Shown: positions 43,627-53,103 of the stretch, one piece after another
Numbering within the stretch: the first letter of the stretch is position 1
How the letters are laid out: every line of letters begins with the position of its first letter
Assembly: GCA_964615765.1 (NCBI GenBank)
Contig: CAZTQN010000010.1
Span: forward strand, 1 to 64,000
DNA: 64,000 nucleotides
Direction: 5' to 3'
Origin: CAZTQN01 sp964615765
GTDB taxonomy: Bacteria; Planctomycetota; Phycisphaerae; Phycisphaerales; UBA1924
Translations under genes and position numbers: made by a program
The notes under the pieces: generated by a model
The model's database searches: none
What the model saw: the letters and a program-made list of their open reading frames with translations, nothing else
What the model was told of the DNA's origin: nothing

Positions 43627-44331
43627 TTACTGCCCGCCGGCGGGCGCGTCCTCGCCGGGCAGGTCGCTGTTGCGCAGGAAAAACAGCACGAACATGCGTT
43701 CGTCGGCCTGAACGCGCACGGGGACCCAGGTGGTGGAACTGCCGCCCCAATCGCCGCCCGAGCCCCACTCGCCGTACCACCCGTTGCCCCAGTACCCGCG
43801 CGAGCCGCCGATCCGCGTGACGGGCTTCTCGACGATCTTGTCGGCCTTGCCGAGGTAGCGGGTGGTCCACACGACCTCGTTGGCCCCGACGTCACGCGCG
43901 AAGGACATGAGTGCCGGCTGATCGCGCGAGTCCGGGCGGAGGTCGTCGGTGGTGCGGAAGCGCGACACGCCGACGACGTCGACGCTGGCGGGGTCGGCCG
44001 TGACCTGAAGCCCGCGGAGCAGTTTCGCCTCGGCGGCCTGCTTTTTGTCGGGGGCCCACTGGGTGCGCGGGACGTCGCTGGCGGCGACCTCGGCGTCGAG
44101 CTCGTTCATGAACTGCTCGACCCGTTCGAAGGGGACGGCCCGGACGCGCACAGGCGTCTGGGCCTGCAGCGCGGCCCGAGCGCCGCCATCTTCACGGACG
44201 AAGCCCTGCTCCCACACGGACGGGTCCGCCGCGCACCCGCCCAGCAGCGCCGCCGCCCCGAACACGATCGCCGCGACGCCGCGCATTCCCAATCGGGCCC
44301 GCCCCGCCGCCATGCCGAGAGTCGTCGTCAT
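43627..44331 (-). CDS. Predicted lipoprotein of unknown function
   Basis: 234 aa with an N-terminal lipobox LGGC (Cys33). The mature part starts AADPSVWEQGF; about 60-190 is an alpha/beta region without a recognised motif, with a Gly/Trp/Tyr-rich stretch near 190-205 (YWGNGWYGEWGSGGDWGG). Convergent with the enoyl-CoA hydratase-like gene. An outer-membrane or periplasmic location is inferred from the lipobox. Confidence 0.7.
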   Translation of the reverse strand: MTTTLGMAAGRARLGMRGVAAIVFGAAALLGGCAADPSVWEQGFVREDGGARAALQAQTPVRVRAVPFERVEQFMNELDAEVAASDVPRTQWAPDKKQAAEAKLLRGLQVTADPASVDVVGVSRFRTTDDLRPDSRDQPALMSFARDVGANEVVWTTRYLGKADKIVEKPVTRIGGSRGYWGNGWYGEWGSGGDWGGSSTTWVPVRVQADERMFVLFFLRNSDLPGEDAPAGGQ

Positions 44332-44441
44332 GCGGGGATGGTACCGGAGGGCTCGGGGGCACGGGGGTCGCGGCGAGCGCCGGGGGCTACCGTCCTACCC
44401 CCGCCGGGTGCACAAAGCGACCGGCCAGCCGAGGTCCCGCC

Positions 44442-44852
44442 ATGGTCAACATCAGCGTTCGCTACACCGGGAACAAGAAGTGCGACCTGGTCCATCCGGA
44501 AGGGCCGACGCTGCGGACCGACGCGCCTAAGGACATCGGCGGGGACGCGACGGCGTTCAGCCCGACGGACCTGGTCGCCGCGGGCCTGGCGTCGTGCATC
44601 CTGACCACCATCGCGATGTGGGGCGAGCGGCACAATCTGAAACTCGACGGCGCCTCGGCGACGATCGAGAAGCACATGACGGCCCCGCCGGGCCCGCGCC
44701 GGATCGCGCGGCTGCCGGTGGTCGTGACCATCCCCGCCGCCAGCGTCCCCGAAGACATGCGGGCCCGCTTGGAAGACATCGGGCACCGCTGCCCCGTGCA
44801 CGCCAGCCTGCACCCGGAAGTCGACGCGCCGATCACGTATCGCTACGTCTAA
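44442..44852 (+). CDS. OsmC/Ohr family peroxidase-like protein
   Basis: 136 aa. Both catalytic cysteines are present: Cys52 in AAGLASCILTTI and Cys116 in GHRCPVHASL. The fold positions fit OsmC-type thiol peroxidases that reduce organic hydroperoxides with dihydrolipoamide or similar. The fusion or partner is not visible. The gene ends in a 4-bp convergent overlap with the MFS gene (stop TAA 44850-44852 against TAG 44849-44851). Confidence 0.88.
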   Translation: MVNISVRYTGNKKCDLVHPEGPTLRTDAPKDIGGDATAFSPTDLVAAGLASCILTTIAMWGERHNLKLDGASATIEKHMTAPPGPRRIARLPVVVTIPAASVPEDMRARLEDIGHRCPVHASLHPEVDAPITYRYV

Positions 44853-46264
44853 GGGCGACGAGCCTGTGCCGCGGGTGCTGATGGCCCGCCGGCGCCGGGG
44901 GTGTCCGCGTCGTCCGGCTCGGACATCAGCGGCTGGTCCGCCGAGCCGCCCGCGCCGCCGGGGTGCAGTTCGATCTCCAGCGCCTGCACGTACGCCGGCT
45001 TGGGGCGCAGCGGCTGGACGCGGGCCAGCAGCCCGAGCGTCGTCGCCCGCGCGACGGCCGACGCGACGAACACCCACGCGAACGCGTCGGCGTCCGACCC
45101 CAGTTCGTGCAGCACCGTCGCGCCGATGAGCGAGCCCACCAGCGTGCCGCACTGGCTGACGACCTGATAGCGCGACATGACGCTGGTGCGTTCGGCGTCG
45201 TCGATGGATTCCAGCAGCATCAGGAACACGGCGAGTTCGTACGCCGCCAACGCCGCGCCCGTGATGAGCTGCACTACGGCGAGGTACCAGAGGTTCTCAC
45301 CCAGCAGCCACAGCAGCGGGACGGGGACGATGAGCACGCCCGCGAGACGGAGCAGGGCGCGGTTGCCGCGGCTGTGGGCGATCCGTCCCCACAGGGGCAG
45401 CGCGATGACCTTGGCCAGGAGCACGGCCGCCGTCAGCACGCCGAACATCGTGTAGTTCTTCTCAAGCCCGATCTGCTTGAGCAGGTACGGGTTGACGAAC
45501 GGGGACGAAACCTGCAGCGCGAGCTGTGCGGATACGGCGTAGGCGATCATGCGTCCGCCGCGGCCGTGCAGGTAGCGCCCGGCCAGTTCGCGCAGCGGCA
45601 CCGCGCGGAAGCCCGAGGGGAGCGGGGTGATCTCGACCTGGAGCAGGGTGTAGTACCACGAGCCCAGGCGGGCCGTCGCCGCGGCGATGAACAGGGCCGC
45701 GAAGACGATCATCGCCCAGCCGGCCTGAGCCCCGGTGTGCAGCAGCCACCCGGCGGCGAGCGTCGCGACCACCAGCGAGATGTTGAGCACGCGGTTGCGG
45801 TACGCGAAGTACTTCGCGCGCGTCCGACGCGGGACCGTCAGCCCGATGTACGTGTGCCACGTGCTCCCCGCGGCGAACGTGGCGCCCCAGTACAGCACGG
45901 CGAGGATGAACAGCAGCACCGGCGGCATGACGCCGACGGCCGCTCCGACGCCCATGGGCACGAACGCCATCGCCTGCGCGAACGCGCACAGCTCGATCCA
46001 CCGCTTGTGCGAGCCGATGCGCCGCACCATCGTGGGCGAGATGAGTTGCAGCAGGGCCCCGCCCAGCAGCGGCACGGCCCCGAGTAGCCCGGAGAGGACC
46101 TCGCCGTAGCCGAGCGCGACGGCGAAGACGACGATGTTGGCCTCGCCCAGGCCCATCATCGTCGTGTAACAGAGCCCGTCGCGGGTGCTGTAGGTGAGGT
46201 TGTTGCGCGTGACCGAGCCCGGGCGGAGGCCCGGGGCGGTTCGAGGATCGGCGACGGCGCTCAC
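44849..46264 (-). CDS. MFS-type major facilitator transporter
   Basis: About 471 aa from GTG 46264 (MSAVADP). An in-frame ATG at 46297 lies inside a strong hairpin (46286-46311) and is less likely. Twelve predicted helices in two bundles, with the inter-bundle linker near 210-240 (the YYTLLQVEITPL region). Sequence type is that of a planctomycete MFS exporter of unknown substrate. C-terminal tail is Ala/Pro/Gly-rich. Confidence 0.8.
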   Translation of the reverse strand: MSAVADPRTAPGLRPGSVTRNNLTYSTRDGLCYTTMMGLGEANIVVFAVALGYGEVLSGLLGAVPLLGGALLQLISPTMVRRIGSHKRWIELCAFAQAMAFVPMGVGAAVGVMPPVLLFILAVLYWGATFAAGSTWHTYIGLTVPRRTRAKYFAYRNRVLNISLVVATLAAGWLLHTGAQAGWAMIVFAALFIAAATARLGSWYYTLLQVEITPLPSGFRAVPLRELAGRYLHGRGGRMIAYAVSAQLALQVSSPFVNPYLLKQIGLEKNYTMFGVLTAAVLLAKVIALPLWGRIAHSRGNRALLRLAGVLIVPVPLLWLLGENLWYLAVVQLITGAALAAYELAVFLMLLESIDDAERTSVMSRYQVVSQCGTLVGSLIGATVLHELGSDADAFAWVFVASAVARATTLGLLARVQPLRPKPAYVQALEIELHPGGAGGSADQPLMSEPDDADTPGAGGPSAPAAQARRP

Positions 46265-46285
46265 GGGCGCGCTCCGTTCGTGCAA

Positions 46286-46311
46286 CCGCCCGGGCATCGA
46301 CGCCCGGGCGG
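46286..46311. terminator. Strong hairpin between cyclophilin and MFS genes
   Basis: A perfect 10-bp stem CCGCCCGGGC / GCCCGGGCGG with a 6-nt loop. It has no T-run on either side, so it may act as a Rho-independent-like pause, an RNA end-stabiliser or a processing site between the cyclophilin gene (ending 46352) and the MFS gene. Confidence 0.5.
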
Positions 46312-46351
46312 TGTGGGGTTGGTAGGGTTTCGAAGGCCGGGAGAGCCCGGG

Positions 46352-47104
46352 TTACTTCTTATCGCCGCTGCTCTGGCCCATGGCGTCGGCCGCGGTGGAG
46401 CGGGTCACGCTGGTGATGACCACGTTCTTGACGGGCCAGTCGGCCATCGGGGCCTGCGGGGTCTGCTTGGTGCCGGTCTTCTCGGCCTTGATCTTGTCGA
46501 CGACGTCCTGCCCGCCGACGACGCGCCCGAACACGGCGTACGCGGCGCCGTCGCGGGGCTGGTCAAGGGCCGGGTTGTCGACGACGTTGATGAAGAACTG
46601 GGAGGTGGCCGAGTCGGCGACGGCGGTGCGGGCCATCGCGATGGTGTAGCGCTGGTTCTTCAGCCCGTTCTGCCATTCGTTGCGGATGGGCTTCTTGGTC
46701 GGCTTCTGACGGCCTTCCTGGTCGAACCCGCCGCCCTGGATCATGAACGTCCCGATGACGCGGTGGAAGACCGTGCCGTCGTAGAACTTGTCGTCGACGT
46801 AAGACAGGAAGTTCTGGACGCTGATGGGGGCCTTCTCGGCGTTGAGTTCGAGGAAGATGTCGCCGTGCGAGGTCGACATCTTGACGTAGACGAGCTTGTC
46901 CATCGGGGCGTCCTTCTTCGCCTCATCGGCGGGCTGGGCCGCGGGCTGGGCGGCGGCGGGCTTGGTTTCGGGGGCCTTGGCGGGCGCGGGCTGAGCCGCG
47001 GGCGCGGGCGCCTCCGCCGGCTTGCTCTCCTGGGCAGCCGCCACGCCGCTCATCGCGCACAGCGCGATCGCCACCGACAGCAGACTCCGTGAGATGAACT
47101 TCAT
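46352..47104 (-). CDS. Exported cyclophilin-type peptidyl-prolyl isomerase
   Basis: 250 aa. Signal peptide 1-24 (MSGVAAAQ), an Ala/Pro/Lys-rich linker (25-68), then the cyclophilin domain (about 70-235) with FHRVIGTFMIQGGGF (catalytic Arg region) and ATSQFFINVVDNPALD. It would assist folding in the periplasm. AGGAGA lies about 9 nt before ATG 47104. An intergenic 9-bp repeat array is upstream. Confidence 0.9.
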   Translation of the reverse strand: MKFISRSLLSVAIALCAMSGVAAAQESKPAEAPAPAAQPAPAKAPETKPAAAQPAAQPADEAKKDAPMDKLVYVKMSTSHGDIFLELNAEKAPISVQNFLSYVDDKFYDGTVFHRVIGTFMIQGGGFDQEGRQKPTKKPIRNEWQNGLKNQRYTIAMARTAVADSATSQFFINVVDNPALDQPRDGAAYAVFGRVVGGQDVVDKIKAEKTGTKQTPQAPMADWPVKNVVITSVTRSTAADAMGQSSGDKK

Positions 47105-47270
47105 CGGGAACGTTCTCCTCTGCCGCGCCGCCTCGGCGGTGGAAACCCACCAGACACCGAACCGGACGCGATGGCGGATGATAGCCGGGCCCCTTCAGGC
47201 ACCCGGGCCACCGCCCGCCTGCACTCATCACGCGACACCCCGCCCCCAAGCCCGCGGACCGCGGCTCGCG

Positions 47271-47315
47271 GGGTCATGGGGGTCATGGGGGTCATGGGGG
47301 TCATGGGGGTCATGG
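47271..47315. repeat. Five 9-bp tandem repeats between acs and the cyclophilin gene
   Basis: GGGTCATGG is present five times without mismatch, then degenerates to GGCCCATGC. It lies in the 237-bp gap after the acs stop (47342) and before the cyclophilin start. A candidate variable-number tandem repeat. Confidence 0.9.
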
Positions 47316-47341
47316 GGCCCATGCCGCGTGGTTATCGGGGC

Positions 47342-49480
<2,139 letters not shown>

Positions 49481-49487
49481 GATTGCG

Positions 49488-49515
49488 ACTATACCACGTT
49501 CCGCCCGGCGCACAA
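49488..49515 (-). promoter_or_regulatory. Candidate acs promoter
   Basis: On the minus strand TTGTGC (49510-49515) and TATAGT (49488-49493), spacer 16 bp, 7 bp before ATG 49480. The TATAGT box stands out in GC-rich surroundings. A start this close to the ATG would leave a very short or no leader. Confidence 0.45.
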
Positions 49516-49582
49516 GCCGGGCGGGCGGAGGGGGAATCGGGCGAATCCGTCGGCGTGAACCGGAAACCTCGGCCGGAGTCGA

Positions 49583-51580
49583 TCAGTTGGCCCCGCGGCC
49601 CGTGCTGATGGCGTGAGCCTGCTCCGGGGTGAACTTGTCGCCGGGGAACTGCTTGATGCCGTCCTGGCGCGGCTTGTGGCCCTTGCCGCGCTGGCCCGTC
49701 GGCGTCTTCTCCGGGATGACGAAGTTGTTGGCCGCCAGGGTGTCGTTGTGCTTGAGAGCGGCGTCGGCGGCGGCGAGCATCGTCTCGTCCGCGTTCTCGT
49801 ACAGCGCCCGCAGACGCTGGTGGATCTCGAGTTCCGCCAGATCAAAGAAGTGCATCGCCGCGGCCTTGTCGCGCTGCAGTTCCAGATCGTGCACGCCGTT
49901 GCCGCCGTGCTTGCGGATCTGCAGATCAAGCTTGGCCAGCGTGCACGCCCACGCGTGCAGCAGGATGGCGACGTCCGCGACGCGGGCCTGCACGGCCTGG
50001 CGGTCGAGGATCTTGACGTCCCACTTCTTGCTCATCACCTTGAACTGCTGGTTCATCTCGCGCGTCAGCCGCGTCAGGCGCTCGGCGACGGGCGCCAGGC
50101 TGGGCGAGACGCGCGTCAGGCGCTGCAGCCCCGGGCGGATGCCCAGGAACACCTGGAGGCCCAGCGGGATCGCGAGCTTCATGACCGCGGGGCGGAAGTA
50201 GTTCTTCAGGTTCTTGCCGAACAGGTCGCCCAGCCCGTTCTCGGGGAGCAGGGCCTGCTTGACGCCCAGCATCTGCTCGGCGAGCTGCTTGCCGCCGTAG
50301 CCGAAGACGTACGACTGCATGACCTCGTTGGCGCCTTCGACGATGAGGTTGATGCGCGAGTCGCGGAAGATGCGTTCGACCTCGTTCTCGGTCATGTACG
50401 ACTCGCCGCCCATGATCTGCAGGGCGTCGTTGACGACGCGCCAGCCCATCTCGGAGCAGAAGACCTTGCAGACGGCGGTCTCGACCTGCACGTCCTCGTC
50501 CTTGCGGTCGAGCATGCCGGTGGTCATGTACAGCACCGCGTCCATCGCGTAGCACAGGGCGGCCATGTGGGCGACACGCTGGCGGACGAGTTCCTTGTGG
50601 GCCAGGGGTTGGTCGAACTGGAAGCGGGTCTGCGACCACCGCGTGGCCTGGTCGCGGGCCTTGCTGGCCCCGCCGAGCATCCCGGCGCTGAGCGTGCAGC
50701 GACCGTAGTTGAGGCACGAGAGGGCCATCTGCAGCCCGCGGCCTTCCTGCCCGAGCAGGTGGGACTTGTGCACGCGCACGGCGTTGAAGCGGATGCGGGC
50801 CTGCCACGTCCCGCGGATGCCGCACTTGCTGCGGTTTTTCTGGTAGATCTCGACGCCCTCCATGTCCGGGTGGAGGACCAGGGCGGAGATCTTGCCCTTG
50901 CCGTCGGCGCGCTTCTCGCGGGCCATCACGGTGAACAGGCCCGAGATCGCGCCGGAGGTGGCCCACTTCTTCTCGCCGGTGATGACGTAGAAGTCGCCGT
51001 CCTTGACGAAGTGGGTCTCCTGCCCGCCGGCGTCGCAGCCGACGTTCGGCTCAGACAGGCAGAAAGCGCTGACCCAGTCCTTCGCGAGGCGCGGCAGCCA
51101 GTTCTTGCGCTGCTCCTCGTTGCCGAAGAGCATGACGGCCTTGCAGCCGATGGACTGGTGAGCGGAAACGAGCACGGCGGTCGAGCCGCACGACTCGCCG
51201 ATGCGCTCGAGCACGCGGTTGTACGACGTGATGCCCATGCCCAGCCCGCCGTATTCCTTCGGGATGGTCATGCCCAGCACGCCCATCTCGAACAGGCGGT
51301 CGATCACCCAGCGCGGGATCTCCTGATCCTGGTCGATCGCGATCGAGGGGTGCTCGTTCTTTAGGTACTCGTCGAGGCGGGCGAGGAGCTGGTCGCACTC
51401 GGCCTGCTCGCGCGGGTCCTGCTGCGGGTAGGGGAAGTAGAAGTCTTCCTTGATCCGACCCCAGAACAGGTTCTTCACCGGGCCCATCTTGGACGGCTCG
51501 GCCCCGAGCCACTCCTCGGCCTGCTCGATCAGCTTGCGGTCGGCGTCGGAGAGGCCCTTGAGGTTCTTCAGGTCGGCCAT
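49583..51580 (-). CDS. Acyl-CoA dehydrogenase family protein
   Basis: 665 aa from ATG 51580 (MADLKNLKG), with GAGGAA upstream. FAD-dependent desaturation of an acyl-CoA. The order is N-terminal helical domain, beta domain (WVSAFCLSEPNVGCDAGG; GEKKWATSG), C-terminal helical domain, then a family-atypical C-terminal extension of about 240 residues (from about 430). The conserved acid is in LIVEGANEVMQS, EGxNE. An ACAD9/VLCAD-like long form. Electron acceptor (ETF) genes are not in the window. Divergent from the cobalamin-binding gene; the 277-bp gap holds an inverted repeat. Confidence 0.9.
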   Translation of the reverse strand: MADLKNLKGLSDADRKLIEQAEEWLGAEPSKMGPVKNLFWGRIKEDFYFPYPQQDPREQAECDQLLARLDEYLKNEHPSIAIDQDQEIPRWVIDRLFEMGVLGMTIPKEYGGLGMGITSYNRVLERIGESCGSTAVLVSAHQSIGCKAVMLFGNEEQRKNWLPRLAKDWVSAFCLSEPNVGCDAGGQETHFVKDGDFYVITGEKKWATSGAISGLFTVMAREKRADGKGKISALVLHPDMEGVEIYQKNRSKCGIRGTWQARIRFNAVRVHKSHLLGQEGRGLQMALSCLNYGRCTLSAGMLGGASKARDQATRWSQTRFQFDQPLAHKELVRQRVAHMAALCYAMDAVLYMTTGMLDRKDEDVQVETAVCKVFCSEMGWRVVNDALQIMGGESYMTENEVERIFRDSRINLIVEGANEVMQSYVFGYGGKQLAEQMLGVKQALLPENGLGDLFGKNLKNYFRPAVMKLAIPLGLQVFLGIRPGLQRLTRVSPSLAPVAERLTRLTREMNQQFKVMSKKWDVKILDRQAVQARVADVAILLHAWACTLAKLDLQIRKHGGNGVHDLELQRDKAAAMHFFDLAELEIHQRLRALYENADETMLAAADAALKHNDTLAANNFVIPEKTPTGQRGKGHKPRQDGIKQFPGDKFTPEQAHAISTGRGAN

Positions 51581-51650
51581 GGGTGAGTTCCTCGCGGTGA
51601 AGAGCGGTCGAGCGCGCCCGGGTGCTCGCAGTTTCGACCGGGACAAGATG

Positions 51651-51670
51651 CCCCGATCGTAGGTTCGGGG
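51651..51670. promoter_or_regulatory. Inverted repeat in the divergent region
   Basis: CCCCGA-TCGTAGGT-TCGGGG, 6-bp arms and 8-nt centre, in the region between the acyl-CoA dehydrogenase start and the cobalamin-binding gene. It could be an operator for either gene or a weak RNA hairpin. No regulator gene lies nearby. Confidence 0.3.
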
Positions 51671-51857
51671 CCGCTCGACGGACCGATTCCACCCGAATCC
51701 CCGAGACTCCCCGGGTGCGGACGCGGGCGTCGTGAACGTTCAATACGGGCCGGGGCACTGGCCCCGGCGCGTGGACGGATTCTGGGACCTGGGAACGATG
51801 ATCCATCATCGAACCACGCCCGGCGTGCGAACCGACCTATGAATCGCACCGGGATGG

Positions 51858-52988
51858 GTGAACGGAGCATTGGATCGCCGCATGCAGGCCACGGGATCGT
51901 TCACGTCGGACGTGCTGACACAGGGGACGCAGGGCCTCGCCGCCCTCGCCGCCGAGCGGCTGATCAGCGAGCACCCGGACATCGCGACGCGGTATCGCCC
52001 GGGCGCGATCGGCACGTGGCGGGAGTCGCTGTCGACGCGGCTGGGGTATCTAGCCGCGGCGATCTCGACCGGCCGCCCCGCCGTGTTCGCGGCCCAGGTG
52101 TCGTGGGCCAAGATCGCCGTGCGGGCCCGCATGGGTGAGATCGGCGTGCGCGACCTGCGTGCGGCGTTGGTCGCGCTCCGTCAGACGCTGCTGGACGAAC
52201 TGCCCACCGGCCCGGCCGAGTCCGCCGTCGCGTGCCTCGACGGCGCGCTCAAGGCCTTCGACGCCCTCGGGGCCGAAGGGCCCAGCACGCTGAGCGTCGA
52301 CACGCCCCGCGGCAAGCTCGCGGCGGACTACCTGCTCGCGATCCTCGAGGGCGACCGGCACCGGGCGTGCACGCTGGTGATGGACCAGGTCCGCGCCGGC
52401 GGGCTGAACGTGCGCCAGGCGTACATGGACGTCATCACGCCCGTGCAGCAGGAACTGGGGCGGATGTGGCACATGAACGAGAGCACCGTCGCGGAGGAGC
52501 ACTTTTGCACCGCGACGACGCAGATGCTCATGTCGCAGCTCTACACGCACCTGCCGCGGGCCGCGCGCAACGGCCGCCGGCTGGTCGCGGCGAGCGTCGA
52601 GGGCAACGCGCACGACCTGGGCGTGCGGATGATCGCCGACGAGCTCGAGAGCATCGGGTGGAAGTCGGTGTACCTGGGCGCGAGCGTGCCGCCCGATGAC
52701 CTGGCCCTCGCCGTGTCGGACTTCGGGGCCGACCTGTTGTGCCTCTCGGCGGGGATCGCGACGCAGTTGCCGACGGTGCGCAAGACGGTGCAGGCCGTGC
52801 GGGCCGGCCCGCTGGGCGTGCCCAGCGCAGTCAACACGCGCGTGAAGATCCTCGTGGGCGGCGGCGCGTTCTCGAGCGTGGGCGACGCGGCGGAGGCCGA
52901 GCGTGTCGCGCGGGAACTCGGGGCCGACGCGTACGCCCGGTCGCTGGACGACGCGGCCCTGGCCGTCAAGAAGCTGTTCGACCTCTGA
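51858..52988 (+). CDS. Cobalamin-binding protein with CarH-like photosensor motif
   Basis: 376 aa from GTG 51858 (ATG 51882 is an alternative). Residues about 1-140 are helical without a recognised domain. About 145-225 is the four-helix cap of B12-binding_2, with W204-H205 and E214-H215 in a W-x9-EH arrangement, as in CarH/LitR photoreceptors. About 235-376 is the Rossmann B12-binding domain with NAHDLG, His252 being the expected lower ligand, and later GGGAFSS. The MerR-type DNA-binding head of CarH is absent. It is likely to bind adenosylcobalamin and to change shape on light or on cobalamin binding (inference). No methyltransferase partner is next to it. Confidence 0.78.
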   Translation: MNGALDRRMQATGSFTSDVLTQGTQGLAALAAERLISEHPDIATRYRPGAIGTWRESLSTRLGYLAAAISTGRPAVFAAQVSWAKIAVRARMGEIGVRDLRAALVALRQTLLDELPTGPAESAVACLDGALKAFDALGAEGPSTLSVDTPRGKLAADYLLAILEGDRHRACTLVMDQVRAGGLNVRQAYMDVITPVQQELGRMWHMNESTVAEEHFCTATTQMLMSQLYTHLPRAARNGRRLVAASVEGNAHDLGVRMIADELESIGWKSVYLGASVPPDDLALAVSDFGADLLCLSAGIATQLPTVRKTVQAVRAGPLGVPSAVNTRVKILVGGGAFSSVGDAAEAERVARELGADAYARSLDDAALAVKKLFDL

Positions 52989-53103
52989 CCGTCGTCCGCT
53001 CCGGCTCGTGACCGCGTTCCCGCGCCCCGAAGAAAATTCTCTGACGGACGTGCGAGATTGCGCCGGCCGCCCCGGATCAGGTGTACCTGCCCAGGAGTGC
53101 ACC

